Source: Acidisoma cellulosilyticum
GTDB taxonomy: Bacteria > Pseudomonadota > Alphaproteobacteria > Acetobacterales > Acetobacteraceae
Length of the DNA: 64,000 bases
Direction: 5' to 3'
Assembly (NCBI RefSeq): GCF_020621385.1
Contig: NZ_JAESVA010000001.1
Location: 620,001 to 684,000, forward strand
Shown here: piece by piece, positions 29,311 to 38,087 of the stretch
How the letters are laid out: every line of letters starts with the position of its first letter
Position numbering within the stretch: the first letter of the stretch is position 1
Notes under the pieces: model-generated
Seen by the model: only the letters and a program-made list of their open reading frames with translations
Database searches by the model: none
Told to the model about the DNA's origin: nothing
Translations under genes and position numbers: made by a program

Positions 29311-30261
29311 TTACGGTTCTTTCGGCGAAGTATAGGACGGGTCATGGGCGAAGGGCAGCGGCCCGCCCGATCTCAATGCCGCGAGGACGGACGCGAAATC
29401 TGTCTGCGGTCGGAATCCCATCACGCGCTCGGCGGCGGCGGCATCATAGACCCGGCCGATCGAGACCGGCAGGCGCCAGCCGCGCGCCGCGTACAGCGCT
29501 GTCGCTTCGGGGAAGTAGCGGGCGATGACGGATGGCGCATCCCGTTTCAGCGCTTCCGCATCCGCCCGCTGAAAGGGCGTCGGCGCCGAGAGGATAAAGG
29601 TGCCTAAGCCGATCTCCGGCGCGCGGGTGAGTGCCACGACATGCGCTTCCGCCGCGTCTTCCACCGTCAGGCGCCGGTGCAGGAACTCATTCGCTTTCAT
29701 ATTCTCGCCGCTTAGGTCGCGATGGGTATCGTCGTCTTCCGGGAAAAAGCGTGCCGTCCGCAGGGTGACGCAGTGGAGTCCGTGTTCAAGGTGGAAGATG
29801 CGGCATAGCCCTTCGGCGGCGAGCTTGGTGACGCCGTAGATATTGCGCGGCGCCAGCGGCCCGGTGTTTTCGTCCAGCCACACCGCATGCTCTGCCGTCT
29901 CCCGCCGGATGGCGTCCGAGATCATCAGCGAGGTGGTGGAGGTCGCGATGAAACGGTCATGCCCGGCGGCGACGGCGGCCTCCAGCAGGTTCAGCGTGCC
30001 GGTGACATTGGCGTCGATGAAGGCCTGGGCCGGATAGCGGATGATATCGGGCTTGTGCAGCGCGCCGGCATGGATGACCGCCTGCGGACGGTATTCCGCA
30101 AAAACGCGATCGACCAGCGCGCGGTCGCCCACCGAGCCGAGCACCTGGGTGTCCTGCCCCGGCGCGACATCGAGGCCGATGACCTCATACCCAAGACCGG
30201 CCAGCCGGGGCGCCAGAAAGCGCCCGAGCCAGCCGGAAGACCCTGTCAGAAGAAGGCGCAT
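29311..30261 (-). CDS. NAD-dependent epimerase/dehydratase family protein
   Basis: The 316-residue extended SDR has GSSGWLG at 7-13, Thr110/Ser111, and the Tyr142-x-x-x-Lys146 pair (YGVTK). RTARFFPEDDD and the later EDAAEAHVVAL suit a nucleotide-sugar epimerase or reductase. The exact substrate cannot be assigned. It is on the same strand as, and 9 bp from, the hydrolase gene upstream, and precedes the PPOX gene. Confidence 0.85.
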   Translation of the reverse strand: MRLLLTGSSGWLGRFLAPRLAGLGYEVIGLDVAPGQDTQVLGSVGDRALVDRVFAEYRPQAVIHAGALHKPDIIRYPAQAFIDANVTGTLNLLEAAVAAGHDRFIATSTTSLMISDAIRRETAEHAVWLDENTGPLAPRNIYGVTKLAAEGLCRIFHLEHGLHCVTLRTARFFPEDDDTHRDLSGENMKANEFLHRRLTVEDAAEAHVVALTRAPEIGLGTFILSAPTPFQRADAEALKRDAPSVIARYFPEATALYAARGWRLPVSIGRVYDAAAAERVMGFRPQTDFASVLAALRSGGPLPFAHDPSYTSPKEP

Positions 30262-30270
30262 CTGTCCTCA

Positions 30271-31245
30271 TCAGTGCTGGGGGACCAGTGTCGTCTGGAA
30301 AAACGCCAGGATCGCACGGTTCATCTCGGCATGGAACGCGACGCGGTCAAAGCCTGTCTTGTCTGTGCAGATCGGCGCGGCCAGACGCGCCAGATCGGGA
30401 CCGCAGGGGGCCAGGAAATCGAAATGCCCGGCGCCTTTCACGACATGCAAGTCAGCCGGGGCCGGCAAGCCCTGCGCCATCTGTGCGACTTCGCCCGGCA
30501 CCACGCCGTCACCGCCATACTCGGATTGCCAAAGCTGCAGCGGCACAGCGATAGCCTTGAGGCCTGCGGGGGCAAAGATGCGGCTCAGAACCGGATCGGC
30601 CAGCACGGCGGCACGAATGCGCGGATCATGCGGCAGCGGTTCCGGCAGTCGCTCGCCTTGCCGCAACTGGGCGCACATCTTCAGATGCGGATAGCCGGCG
30701 CAAATCGCCGTCAATCGATCGAAATCCGGATTGCCGCCGATCAGCACAAGCCCGGTGAAACCGCCGCGCGAGAAGCCGAAAAAGCCGATGCGCGCCGGAT
30801 CGATCCGCGCATGGTCAGGCCAGGCCGCAAGCATGAAATCGATTAGGCGCCTGATGTCTTCCGGGCGGCGGCTCCAGACTTGCAACTGGTCAGCCGCACT
30901 GCGATCCCCGGCCCTACCGCCATCCACCGGATGATCGATCGCCGCCACCACGAAACCGGCATCGGCCAGCGTTTCCGCCAAATCATGATGGCCGAAGGAC
31001 CAGCCGCCGACACCATGGGAGATGACGACCAGCGGCATATGCTGGCCGAGGATGGGGCAGTCCTTATTGCCGGGAAAATTGATCGGACCGGCCTTGATCG
31101 TCCCTACGGGGGCCGCACAGGGTGTCCACACCGCGCCGGTCATGGGCGGTCCGTCGGCATCGGCCGGTACGGTGATAAAACGCACGCCCGCCGCATGGGC
31201 CGTCAGCGGCAGCAGCGCGCACAGGGTCAGAAAAAGCCATCGCAT
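30271..31245 (-). CDS. secreted alpha/beta hydrolase (dienelactone hydrolase-like)
   Basis: The protein of 324 residues has a Sec signal peptide (MRWLFLTLCALLPLTAHAAG), an oxyanion-hole HGVGG at 78-82 and the nucleophile elbow GFSRGG with Ser159. It is most like periplasmic dienelactone-hydrolase-type predicted esterases. The start at 31245 is fixed by a perfect AGGAGG 6 bp upstream; the frame is open further but that would overlap the divergent regulator. Divergent expression from the AraC gene, with a palindrome between them, suggests that regulator controls it. Confidence 0.87.
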   Translation of the reverse strand: MRWLFLTLCALLPLTAHAAGVRFITVPADADGPPMTGAVWTPCAAPVGTIKAGPINFPGNKDCPILGQHMPLVVISHGVGGWSFGHHDLAETLADAGFVVAAIDHPVDGGRAGDRSAADQLQVWSRRPEDIRRLIDFMLAAWPDHARIDPARIGFFGFSRGGFTGLVLIGGNPDFDRLTAICAGYPHLKMCAQLRQGERLPEPLPHDPRIRAAVLADPVLSRIFAPAGLKAIAVPLQLWQSEYGGDGVVPGEVAQMAQGLPAPADLHVVKGAGHFDFLAPCGPDLARLAAPICTDKTGFDRVAFHAEMNRAILAFFQTTLVPQH

Positions 31246-31301
31246 CGGAAACCTCCTGGTTGAGAGGTCGCCAGGATGAGCGGCTGCCCGGCAATCGCGA
31301 C

Positions 31302-31333
31302 CGCGATCCGGTTTTAGGTCGTCCCGGATCGCG
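31302..31333. promoter_or_regulatory. palindrome between the hydrolase and araC-like genes
   Basis: Perfect 10-bp inverted repeats CGCGATCCGG (31302-31311) and CCGGATCGCG (31324-31333), with a 12-bp spacer, lie in the 109-bp divergent promoter region. This is a good candidate operator for the AraC-type regulator encoded next to it. Confidence 0.5.
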
Positions 31334-31354
31334 ATCTCGGCCATAAATCCGCCC

Positions 31355-32425
31355 ATGCCGCTGGTGCCGCTCCCCTTCGTCATTGCCTTTCTTCTCGGCA
31401 TCCTGCTGGTCCGTCTGGTGCGGAGCGATCAGGCCCGGGCGAGCCCTTGGCTGGCGGCGATGGTCGCTGCCTATGCCGCCCAGGCTGTGCTTCTCGGCCT
31501 GCATTGGGGATACGGCCTGCGCGGGGTGCTCCCGTTTCAAAGCGTTCTGGCGGCCGCCCTTGCCCCCTTTTCCTGGCTCGGCTTTCGCAGCTTTGTGGCG
31601 GTCAACCGGCGTGTCGCGATCCATGCGCTGCCGCCCCTGCTGGTTGCTGGACTTTGGGTCTGGGCGCCCTGGCTCATCGACCGCGCCCTCACCCTGATCT
31701 TCCTCGGCTATGGCGTCGCATTGCTACGGCTTGCCAGGCGCGGGCCCGACGCACTCGGCCGCGCCACGCTCGACGGCGCCATTTCGGTGTCGCACGCGCT
31801 CTGGGTCACCGGCTTCACGGTCATCGCCTCGCCGGTCGTCGATCTTGCGATCGGCCTGGACCTGATGCGGGATCAAGGTCGTCACGCGGGCTTGATCTCG
31901 GGTGCGTCGAGCCTGATCTCGATCGCGCTGCTCGGCTGGGTCGCGGCCCTGGCCGGCAAAAGCGCCCCGGCTCCGGCTCTGGCACCCGTCACAACGCCCG
32001 AGCCCGTGCCGCTCTCGGTCGCGGAAACGGAAGCGCCCGTCCCGGCAAGCGGCGACATCGACACCGTCGCGGCCCTGGACGCGCTGATGCGCGAACGCGC
32101 ACCGCATCACGATCCGAATCTGAGCCTGGAGCGGCTGGCGCGCCGCATGGGACTGCCGGCCCGCAGCCTGTCCGGCGCCATCAACCGCGTGCGTGGAATG
32201 AACGTGTCGCAATACGTCAACGAACACCGGGTGGCGGATGCATGCCGCCTGCTGACGGAAACCAGGACGCCCATCACTCATATTTTTCTCGACGTCGGAT
32301 TCCAGACGAAATCCAACTTCAATCGGGAATTCCTGCGCATCACGGGTGCAAGTCCCAGCGCCTGGCGGCAGCAGGCGGTCGGGCCTGCGTCACCCTCCGA
32401 TGGACAGAAGACCGCGGACTGCTAG
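31355..32425 (+). CDS. membrane-associated AraC family transcriptional regulator
   Basis: The 356-residue protein has an N-terminal half of about six or seven hydrophobic helices (residues about 1-205), a Pro/Ala-rich linker, and a C-terminal AraC DNA-binding domain. That domain carries two helix-turn-helix motifs (LSLERLARRMGLPARSLSGAIN and PITHIFLDVGFQTKSNFNREF) and ends with ASPSAWR. The architecture suggests sensing at the membrane and direct transcriptional output. It is divergent from the secreted hydrolase and followed by gluconokinase. Confidence 0.87.
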   Translation: MPLVPLPFVIAFLLGILLVRLVRSDQARASPWLAAMVAAYAAQAVLLGLHWGYGLRGVLPFQSVLAAALAPFSWLGFRSFVAVNRRVAIHALPPLLVAGLWVWAPWLIDRALTLIFLGYGVALLRLARRGPDALGRATLDGAISVSHALWVTGFTVIASPVVDLAIGLDLMRDQGRHAGLISGASSLISIALLGWVAALAGKSAPAPALAPVTTPEPVPLSVAETEAPVPASGDIDTVAALDALMRERAPHHDPNLSLERLARRMGLPARSLSGAINRVRGMNVSQYVNEHRVADACRLLTETRTPITHIFLDVGFQTKSNFNREFLRITGASPSAWRQQAVGPASPSDGQKTADC

Positions 32426-32484
32426 AGAGTTTCCGGGCGGGCCGGCCGTCAGCCCGTATTATTGACGCCGATCGGAGCCGCATC

Positions 32485-33012
32485 TTGCCGGATACCCACC
32501 CAGCCTCTCCGCGCCTCACTGCCCTGATCTTCATGGGCGTCTCCGGCAGCGGCAAATCCACCATCGCGGGCGACGTGGCGCGCCGTATCGGCTGGCCCAT
32601 GATCGAGGGAGACGAGATGCATCCCCCGGCCAATATCGCGAAGATGAGCCAAGGTATTCCGCTCAACGACACCGACCGCGAGCCTTGGCTGGAAGCAATC
32701 GCCGCGCGCATCGACGAATGGCGCCGCGCCGGCCAGCAGGGTGTCATTACCTGCTCCTCCCTGAAACGCGCCTATCGCGATATCCTGCGCAGCGGCCATG
32801 CCGATGTGCATTTCGTTTATCTCCAGGGCAGTTACGAACTGCTGCTGGACCGCATGCAGCATCGGAAGGGCCATTTCATGCCCGCCTCCCTGCTGCGCAG
32901 CCAGTTCGATACGCTGGAAGAGCCGGGCGCGGATGAGGCAACCGCCGTTTCGATCGACCAGCCGGAACCGGCGATCGTGGAAGATGCGCTGACGCAGCTG
33001 CATCTGGGCTGA
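32485..33012 (+). CDS. gntK: gluconokinase
   Basis: Gluconokinase phosphorylates D-gluconate to 6-phosphogluconate. The 175-residue protein has the P-loop GVSGSGKS at 18-25, GDEMHPPANIAKMSQGIPLND and CSSLKRAYRDILR, all family hallmarks. The start is taken as the TTG at 32485, with GGAG 7 bp upstream; the only nearby ATG would remove the strand before the P-loop. It begins 59 bp after the AraC gene and precedes pncA by 11 bp. Confidence 0.92.
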   Translation: MPDTHPASPRLTALIFMGVSGSGKSTIAGDVARRIGWPMIEGDEMHPPANIAKMSQGIPLNDTDREPWLEAIAARIDEWRRAGQQGVITCSSLKRAYRDILRSGHADVHFVYLQGSYELLLDRMQHRKGHFMPASLLRSQFDTLEEPGADEATAVSIDQPEPAIVEDALTQLHLG

Positions 33013-33023
33013 GGAGGATCACC

Positions 33024-33647
33024 ATGTCCAAGAACCGTGCCCTGATCGTCGTCGATATGCAGAATGACTTCATGCCCGGCGGGCCCTTGGGCGTCACCGG
33101 CGGGGATGAGATCATCGGGACGATCAACCAGCTCGCCCGCCAATTCGAGAATGTGGTGCTGACGCAGGACTGGCATTGCCCGGGCCATATGTCTTTCGCC
33201 TCCAGCCATCCGGGACGCGATATTTTTGAGACTTTCGAGGCCTTCTACGGTCCGCAGGTGCTCTGGCCCGACCATTGCGTCATGGGCACGCGGGGCGCGG
33301 ATTTTCACCCGAAGCTCGATATCCCCCATGCCGGCCTGATCCTGCGCAAGGGCTATAACCGCGACGTCGACAGTTACTCCGCCTTTCTGGAAGCCGACCG
33401 GAAGACGCGCACCGGGCTGGACGGTTGGCTTGCCAGCCGCGGCATCACGGAAATCGTCGTCTGCGGCGTCGCGACCGATTTCTGCGTCGGCTGGACGGCC
33501 TGTGACGCCCGCCATTTCAACCTCTCCGTCGCCATGGTGGATGAGGCCAGCCGGGGTATCGATCTCGAAGGGTCTTTGGACCGCGCGCATCGAAACATGG
33601 ACATCGCAGGGGTCGATATCGTAACGATATCGCAACTGATCGGATAA
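33024..33647 (+). CDS. pncA: nicotinamidase (pyrazinamidase)
   Basis: PncA hydrolyses nicotinamide to nicotinate for NAD salvage. The 207-residue protein has the catalytic triad Asp11, Lys109 and Cys154 ([14 protein letters not shown]) and metal ligands Asp49, His51, His55 and probably His84. A GAGGAGG ribosome site lies before the ATG. NAD synthase is encoded elsewhere in the window (60030-62078). Confidence 0.95.
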   Translation: MSKNRALIVVDMQNDFMPGGPLGVTGGDEIIGTINQLARQFENVVLTQDWHCPGHMSFASSHPGRDIFETFEAFYGPQVLWPDHCVMGTRGADFHPKLDIPHAGLILRKGYNRDVDSYSAFLEADRKTRTGLDGWLASRGITEIVVCGVATDFCVGWTACDARHFNLSVAMVDEASRGIDLEGSLDRAHRNMDIAGVDIVTISQLIG

Positions 33648-33802
33648 GTTCAATAACGGCCCTGGTGGCACCGCCCAGAGCGGAGTTGCCAAATTGTTCT
33701 TATTCGATCAGAGTCCAAACTATGATCGGCTGCGACTCGAGTCGCAGCGCCCAACTTCCCCTGATTGCCACCTGCCTAGATGACGCCCTGAGAGGGACGA
33801 TA

Positions 33803-34840
33803 ATGGAAAAGACCAAGGCTTTAGATGCAGCTCTCGTTCAGATCGAGCGGGCCTTCGGCAAGGGCTCCATCATGCGGATGGGCTCCAAGGGCACGGATGA
33901 GCAGATCGAGGTCATCCCCTCGGGCTCCATCGGGCTCGACCTCGCGCTCGGCATCGGCGGCCTGCCCCGCGGCCGCATGATCGAGATCTACGGTCCTGAA
34001 AGCTCGGGCAAGACCACGCTCGCCTTGCACGTGATCGCCGAAGCGCAGAAGCGTGGTGGCACCTGCGCCTTCATCGACGCCGAACATGCGCTGGACCCGA
34101 TCTATGCCCGCAAGCTGGGCGTCGATGTCGATAATCTCCTCATCAGCCAGCCGGATGCCGGCGAGCAGGCGCTGGAAATCGCCGATACGCTGGTCCGCTC
34201 CGGCGCGATCGACGTGCTGGTCATCGACAGCGTCGCGGCCCTGGTGCCCCGCGCCGAGCTGGAAGGTGAGATGGGCGACAGCCATGTCGGCCTGCATGCC
34301 CGCCTCATGAGCCAGGCGCTGCGCAAGCTCACCGGCTCGGTTTCGAAATCCAAGACCACCTTCATCTTCCTCAACCAGATCCGCCTCAAGATCGGCGTCA
34401 TGTTCGGCAATCCGGAAACGACGACCGGCGGCAATGCGCTGAAATTCTATGCCTCGATCCGGCTCGATATCCGGCGCATCGGCCAGATCAAGGAGAAGGA
34501 AGACGTCGTCGGCAACCAGACGCGTGTGAAGGTTGTGAAAAACAAGCTCGCTCCGCCCTTCCGTCAGGTTGAGTTCGACATCATGTATGGCGAAGGTATA
34601 AGCAAAATGGGCGAGCTGATCGACCTCGGCGTGAAAGCCGGTCTGGTCGAGAAGTCGGGCTCCTGGTTCAGCTTCGACAATCAGCGCATTGGCCAGGGGC
34701 GGAACAATGCCCGCCAGTTCCTGCTGGATAATTCCCAGCTGGCGGCTGCGTTGGAATTGAAGATTCGCGAACAGGCGGGCATCGTGGTGAATGCGATGAT
34801 GACCGATCCTACGGGAGACGAGCTTGAGGCTGCTGAATGA
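33803..34840 (+). CDS. recA: recombinase RecA
   Basis: RecA forms the ATP-dependent strand-exchange filament and triggers LexA cleavage. The 345-residue protein has Walker [10 protein letters not shown] at 64-72, the L1 and L2 regions, and an acidic C-terminus. The ATG at 33803 matches family length; GAGAGGGA precedes it. I could not find a canonical GTTC-N7-GTTC box upstream. A deaminase-like gene starts inside its last 17 bases. Confidence 0.97.
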   Translation: MEKTKALDAALVQIERAFGKGSIMRMGSKGTDEQIEVIPSGSIGLDLALGIGGLPRGRMIEIYGPESSGKTTLALHVIAEAQKRGGTCAFIDAEHALDPIYARKLGVDVDNLLISQPDAGEQALEIADTLVRSGAIDVLVIDSVAALVPRAELEGEMGDSHVGLHARLMSQALRKLTGSVSKSKTTFIFLNQIRLKIGVMFGNPETTTGGNALKFYASIRLDIRRIGQIKEKEDVVGNQTRVKVVKNKLAPPFRQVEFDIMYGEGISKMGELIDLGVKAGLVEKSGSWFSFDNQRIGQGRNNARQFLLDNSQLAAALELKIREQAGIVVNAMMTDPTGDELEAAE

Positions 34841-35285
34841 AGCCGCTGAACCGGCTGAGCCTGAAATCCCCGTCGAAACACTGACGGACCAAGACCATGA
34901 ACTGATTGCGGCGGCCCGCGCCGTTCTGGTCAAGCACTACCGGCCTTTCTGGCACATGGTCTCGGCTGCCATCCGCAGCCGGGACGGTCAGATATGGACC
35001 GGCATCCATCTGGGTGCGACCGTCGGCCGCATGCAGATCTGTGCCGAGCCCATCGCACTCGGTCGCGCCATTCTGGACGGCGACGGCACCATCGAAAGCG
35101 CGGTCGCCATCCGCCATCCGAAGGCGGAGGAGATGGATCAAAGCCTCGCCGTCGTCTCCCCCTGCGGCGCCTGCCGGGAGATGATCCTGGACTACGATCC
35201 GGACGCCCGCGTCATCGTGCCCGGCATCATGGCGCCGATCAAAATGCCGATCCGGTCGCTGCTGCCCTTGCCCTACCGGCGGTGA
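34824..35285 (+). CDS. cytidine deaminase-like (blasticidin-S-deaminase-type) protein
   Basis: The 153-residue protein has the zinc-dependent deaminase signature: CAE at 73-75 and PCGACRE with Cys114 and Cys117. The single-domain layout and [23 protein letters not shown] resemble blasticidin-S-deaminase/cytidine-deaminase relatives of unknown natural substrate. The TTG start at 34824 lies inside the recA 3' end and has GGGAG 6 bp upstream, so translation is probably coupled to recA. No usable ATG or GTG exists before the catalytic motif. Confidence 0.85.
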   Translation: MRLLNEAAEPAEPEIPVETLTDQDHELIAAARAVLVKHYRPFWHMVSAAIRSRDGQIWTGIHLGATVGRMQICAEPIALGRAILDGDGTIESAVAIRHPKAEEMDQSLAVVSPCGACREMILDYDPDARVIVPGIMAPIKMPIRSLLPLPYRR

Positions 35286-35297
35286 GGCAGCGGGTCG

Positions 35298-35320
35298 ATC
35301 CGCGCAACAAGGGCGCGGAT
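35298..35320. repeat. short hairpin related to the type A repeat core
   Basis: ATCCGCGC / GCGCGGAT forms an 8-bp stem around AACAAGG and is followed by GAC. It matches the first hairpin of the type A core (CATCCGCGCACTTGTTGCGCGGAC), so it may be a degenerate remnant. Lies between the deaminase and thrC genes. Confidence 0.4.
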
Positions 35321-35391
35321 GACGATATTGGATGCTGGGCCATGCTTCCATGGCGCTGGCGAAGCCCCCCTCTTTACGATAGCTGAGACGG

Positions 35392-36825
35392 ATGCGTTAT
35401 TTTTCGACACGCGGCCAAGCCGAGCCGCGAGATTTCGGTGGTGTTCTGCTCGCGGGCCTGGCCGAGGATGGCGGGCTCTTCATGCCTGAGAGCTGGCCGG
35501 AGCGCTCGGTCGCCGAATGGCGCGCCTTGCGCGACCTGCCCTATGCGGAACTCGCCGCCCAGGTGATTCACCCCTTCATGGGTGAGACGATCAGCCTAGA
35601 TGTGCTCCGCTCGCTGTGCGAGCGCGCCTATGCCGGCTTCGATCACCCCGCGCGCGTGCCCATGGTGCAGCTCGACAGCGGGCTATGGGTGCAGGAGCTG
35701 TTCCACGGCCCCACCCTCGCCTTCAAGGATATGGCGCTCCAGCTTCTGGGCCAGCTTTTTGAGCATGTTCTGACCGAGCGCGACGAGACCGTCACCATCG
35801 TCGGTGCCACTTCGGGCGATACCGGCTCGGCCGCCATCGAAGCCTGCCGGGACCGCAGCCGCATCAAGATCGCGATCCTGCATCCGGAGGGCCGCACCAG
35901 CGAGGTGCAGCGCCGGCAGATGACGACGGTCGCCGCCCGCAATGTCTTCAATATCGCGGTCGCAGGCACCTTCGACGACTGCCAGGACATGGTGAAGGGC
36001 CTGTTTGCCGACACTCAGTTCCGCACGGATATGAAGCTGACCGCCGTCAACTCCATCAACTGGGCAAGGATCGCCGCCCAAATCCCCTATTACGTTGCGG
36101 CCGCGCTCGCCATGGGCGCGCCGGACCGCGAGGTCGCCTTCGCCGTGCCGACTGGCAATTTCGGCAATGTGCTGGCTGCCTGGGCCGCGCGCCGCATGGG
36201 CCTGCCGATCTCGAAACTCATCATCGGGTCAAACCGCAACGACATCCTGACCCGCTTCCTGGCTGCCAATGACATGACGGCCAAGGGGGTCGAGCCCAGC
36301 CTGTCGCCCAGCATGGACATTCAAGTCAGCTCCAATTTCGAGCGTCTGCTGTTCGAACTGGTGGACCGCGACCCGCAGGTTACCGCGCAGCTGATGCAGG
36401 ATTTCCGCAGGACCGGTCGCATGCCGGTGCCGGATGCGGCCTGGAAAAAGGCGACGGCCCTGTTCCAGGGCCTGGCGCTGAGCGACGCTGAAACCTCAGC
36501 CGCGATTCGTAAGATCCACGACACCACCGGCTATCTTGCCGATCCGCATACCGCCATCGGCATCGCCGCCGCCGAGGTCGCTGCCCTGCCTGCGCCCGCG
36601 CCGGTCATCGCCATGGCGACCGCGCATCCGGCGAAATTCCCCGACGCGGTGGAAGCCGCGACCGGCATCCGCCCTTCCCTGCCGCCGCGTCTTGCCCATT
36701 TGATGACGGGTGAGGAGCGCGTCACCCGTGCGCCGAACGACCTCGCCTCCGTCGAAACCCTGCTCCGTGCCTTCGTTGGCCGTAACGACGGCCAACCCAC
36801 CGACCTTCGGGATAATGCCGCATGA
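35392..36825 (+). CDS. thrC: threonine synthase
   Basis: ThrC converts O-phosphohomoserine to threonine using PLP. The 477-residue protein is of the long bacterial/fungal type: it starts MRYFSTRGQ, has the PLP lysine Lys112 in FHGPTLAFKDMALQLLG, and carries VGATSGDTGSAAIEA and VPTGNFGN. Its stop overlaps the start of the M16 peptidase by 4 bp (36822-36825), suggesting an operon thrC-M16-pmbA. Confidence 0.96.
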   Translation: MRYFSTRGQAEPRDFGGVLLAGLAEDGGLFMPESWPERSVAEWRALRDLPYAELAAQVIHPFMGETISLDVLRSLCERAYAGFDHPARVPMVQLDSGLWVQELFHGPTLAFKDMALQLLGQLFEHVLTERDETVTIVGATSGDTGSAAIEACRDRSRIKIAILHPEGRTSEVQRRQMTTVAARNVFNIAVAGTFDDCQDMVKGLFADTQFRTDMKLTAVNSINWARIAAQIPYYVAAALAMGAPDREVAFAVPTGNFGNVLAAWAARRMGLPISKLIIGSNRNDILTRFLAANDMTAKGVEPSLSPSMDIQVSSNFERLLFELVDRDPQVTAQLMQDFRRTGRMPVPDAAWKKATALFQGLALSDAETSAAIRKIHDTTGYLADPHTAIGIAAAEVAALPAPAPVIAMATAHPAKFPDAVEAATGIRPSLPPRLAHLMTGEERVTRAPNDLASVETLLRAFVGRNDGQPTDLRDNAA

Positions 36826-38087
36826 GCGATGCGATCCGCGTAGAAACCCTGCCCTCCGGCCTGACCGTCGTCACCGAGGAAATGCCCCGCGTCGAGACCG
36901 TCTCCTTCGGCGCTTATGTCGCCGCCGGCACAAGGCACGAACAGGCCTCTGAAAACGGCGTCTCGCACTTCCTCGAACATATGGCCTTCAAAGGCACGGA
37001 AACGCGTACGGCGGTGGCCATCGCCGAGGAGATCGAGGCGGTCGGCGGCCATATCAATGCCTATACCGCCCGCGAGCAGACCGCCTATTACGTGAAGCTG
37101 CTGAAGGAAGACATCGCGCTGGGCGCCGATATCATCGGCGATATTTTGACCCATAGCAGCTTCGAGCCGGAAGAGCTGGAGCGCGAGCGCGGCGTCATTC
37201 TGCAGGAAATCGGCCAGGCGAACGACACGCCGGACGACATCATCTTCGACCATTTCCAGGAAGCCGCCTTCCCGAACCAGCCCATGGGCCGGCCGACGCT
37301 CGGCACGGAAGACGTCATCCGCTCCATGCCGCGCCATGCGCTGACCAACTACATGCGCGCCCATTACGGCACGCGGAATGTCGTCGTCGCCGCCACCGGC
37401 AAGCTGAAGCATGATGAGGTGGTGCGGCTGACGGAGAGGCATTTCGCCGATCTGCCGACCTCGCCGGTGCCGGCCGCCGTCCCATCCGAATACCGTGGCG
37501 GGGAGTTCCGCGAGGCCCGCGATCTGGATCAGGTCCATATCGTGCTGGGCTTCCCCTCCGTCTCCTATACCGACCCCGATTTCTACGCATCGATGATGCT
37601 GTCCTCGGTTCTGGGCGGGGGCATGTCCTCCCGCTTGTTCCAGGAAATCCGGGAAAAGCGCGGCCTCGTCTATTCGGTCTATGCTTTCACCGCACCTGCC
37701 GCCGATTCCGGCCTGTTCGGCATCTATGCCGGGACAGGCGAGAGCGAGGCGGAGGAGCTGATGCCGGTGACGCTGGAAGAGCTGCGCCGGGTCCAGCATG
37801 ATGTGACCGAGGTCGAGCTGCAGCGCGCCCGCGCCCAAGCCAAAGCCAGCATCCTGATGTCGCTGGAAAGCACCGGCAGCCGCTGCGAACAGCTTGCCCG
37901 CCAGTTGCAGGTCTATGGCCGCATCATGCCGGTGCAGGAAATGGTCGACCAGATCGAATCCGTGCGGACGGAAGACGTCTGCCGCGCCGCCGCCCGCATC
38001 TTCCGCGCCAAGCCGACGCTGGCCGTGCTTGGGCCAGGCGGCAAAGTACCGGGCCTGACCACCATTTCGGAAACCCTCGCGGCATGA
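36822..38087 (+). CDS. M16 family zinc peptidase (processing-peptidase-like)
   Basis: The 421-residue protein has the inverted zinc motif HFLEH at 49-53 within GVSHFLEHMAFKGTE, the downstream ERGVILQEI glutamate region, and the C-terminal M16 domain (GGGMSSRLFQEIREKRGLVYSVYAF). This resembles the alphaproteobacterial relatives of the mitochondrial processing peptidase beta subunit. Substrates are unknown. Coupled by 4-bp overlaps to thrC and the TldD/PmbA gene, an order common in alphaproteobacteria. Confidence 0.92.
   Translation: MSDAIRVETLPSGLTVVTEEMPRVETVSFGAYVAAGTRHEQASENGVSHFLEHMAFKGTETRTAVAIAEEIEAVGGHINAYTAREQTAYYVKLLKEDIALGADIIGDILTHSSFEPEELERERGVILQEIGQANDTPDDIIFDHFQEAAFPNQPMGRPTLGTEDVIRSMPRHALTNYMRAHYGTRNVVVAATGKLKHDEVVRLTERHFADLPTSPVPAAVPSEYRGGEFREARDLDQVHIVLGFPSVSYTDPDFYASMMLSSVLGGGMSSRLFQEIREKRGLVYSVYAFTAPAADSGLFGIYAGTGESEAEELMPVTLEELRRVQHDVTEVELQRARAQAKASILMSLESTGSRCEQLARQLQVYGRIMPVQEMVDQIESVRTEDVCRAAARIFRAKPTLAVLGPGGKVPGLTTISETLAA

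Noticed and set aside
31447-32484. Long in-frame extension upstream of gluconokinase
   Set aside because: It is the out-of-frame shadow of the AraC-type gene; the Arg/Ala/Gly/Pro-rich translation has no homology and gluconokinases are about 170 residues.
33690-33720. Possible LexA box before recA (GTTCTTATTCGATC)
   Set aside because: Alphaproteobacterial SOS boxes are GTTC or GAAC pairs with a 7-bp spacer; here the second half is GATC after 6 bp, so it does not fit well enough to annotate.
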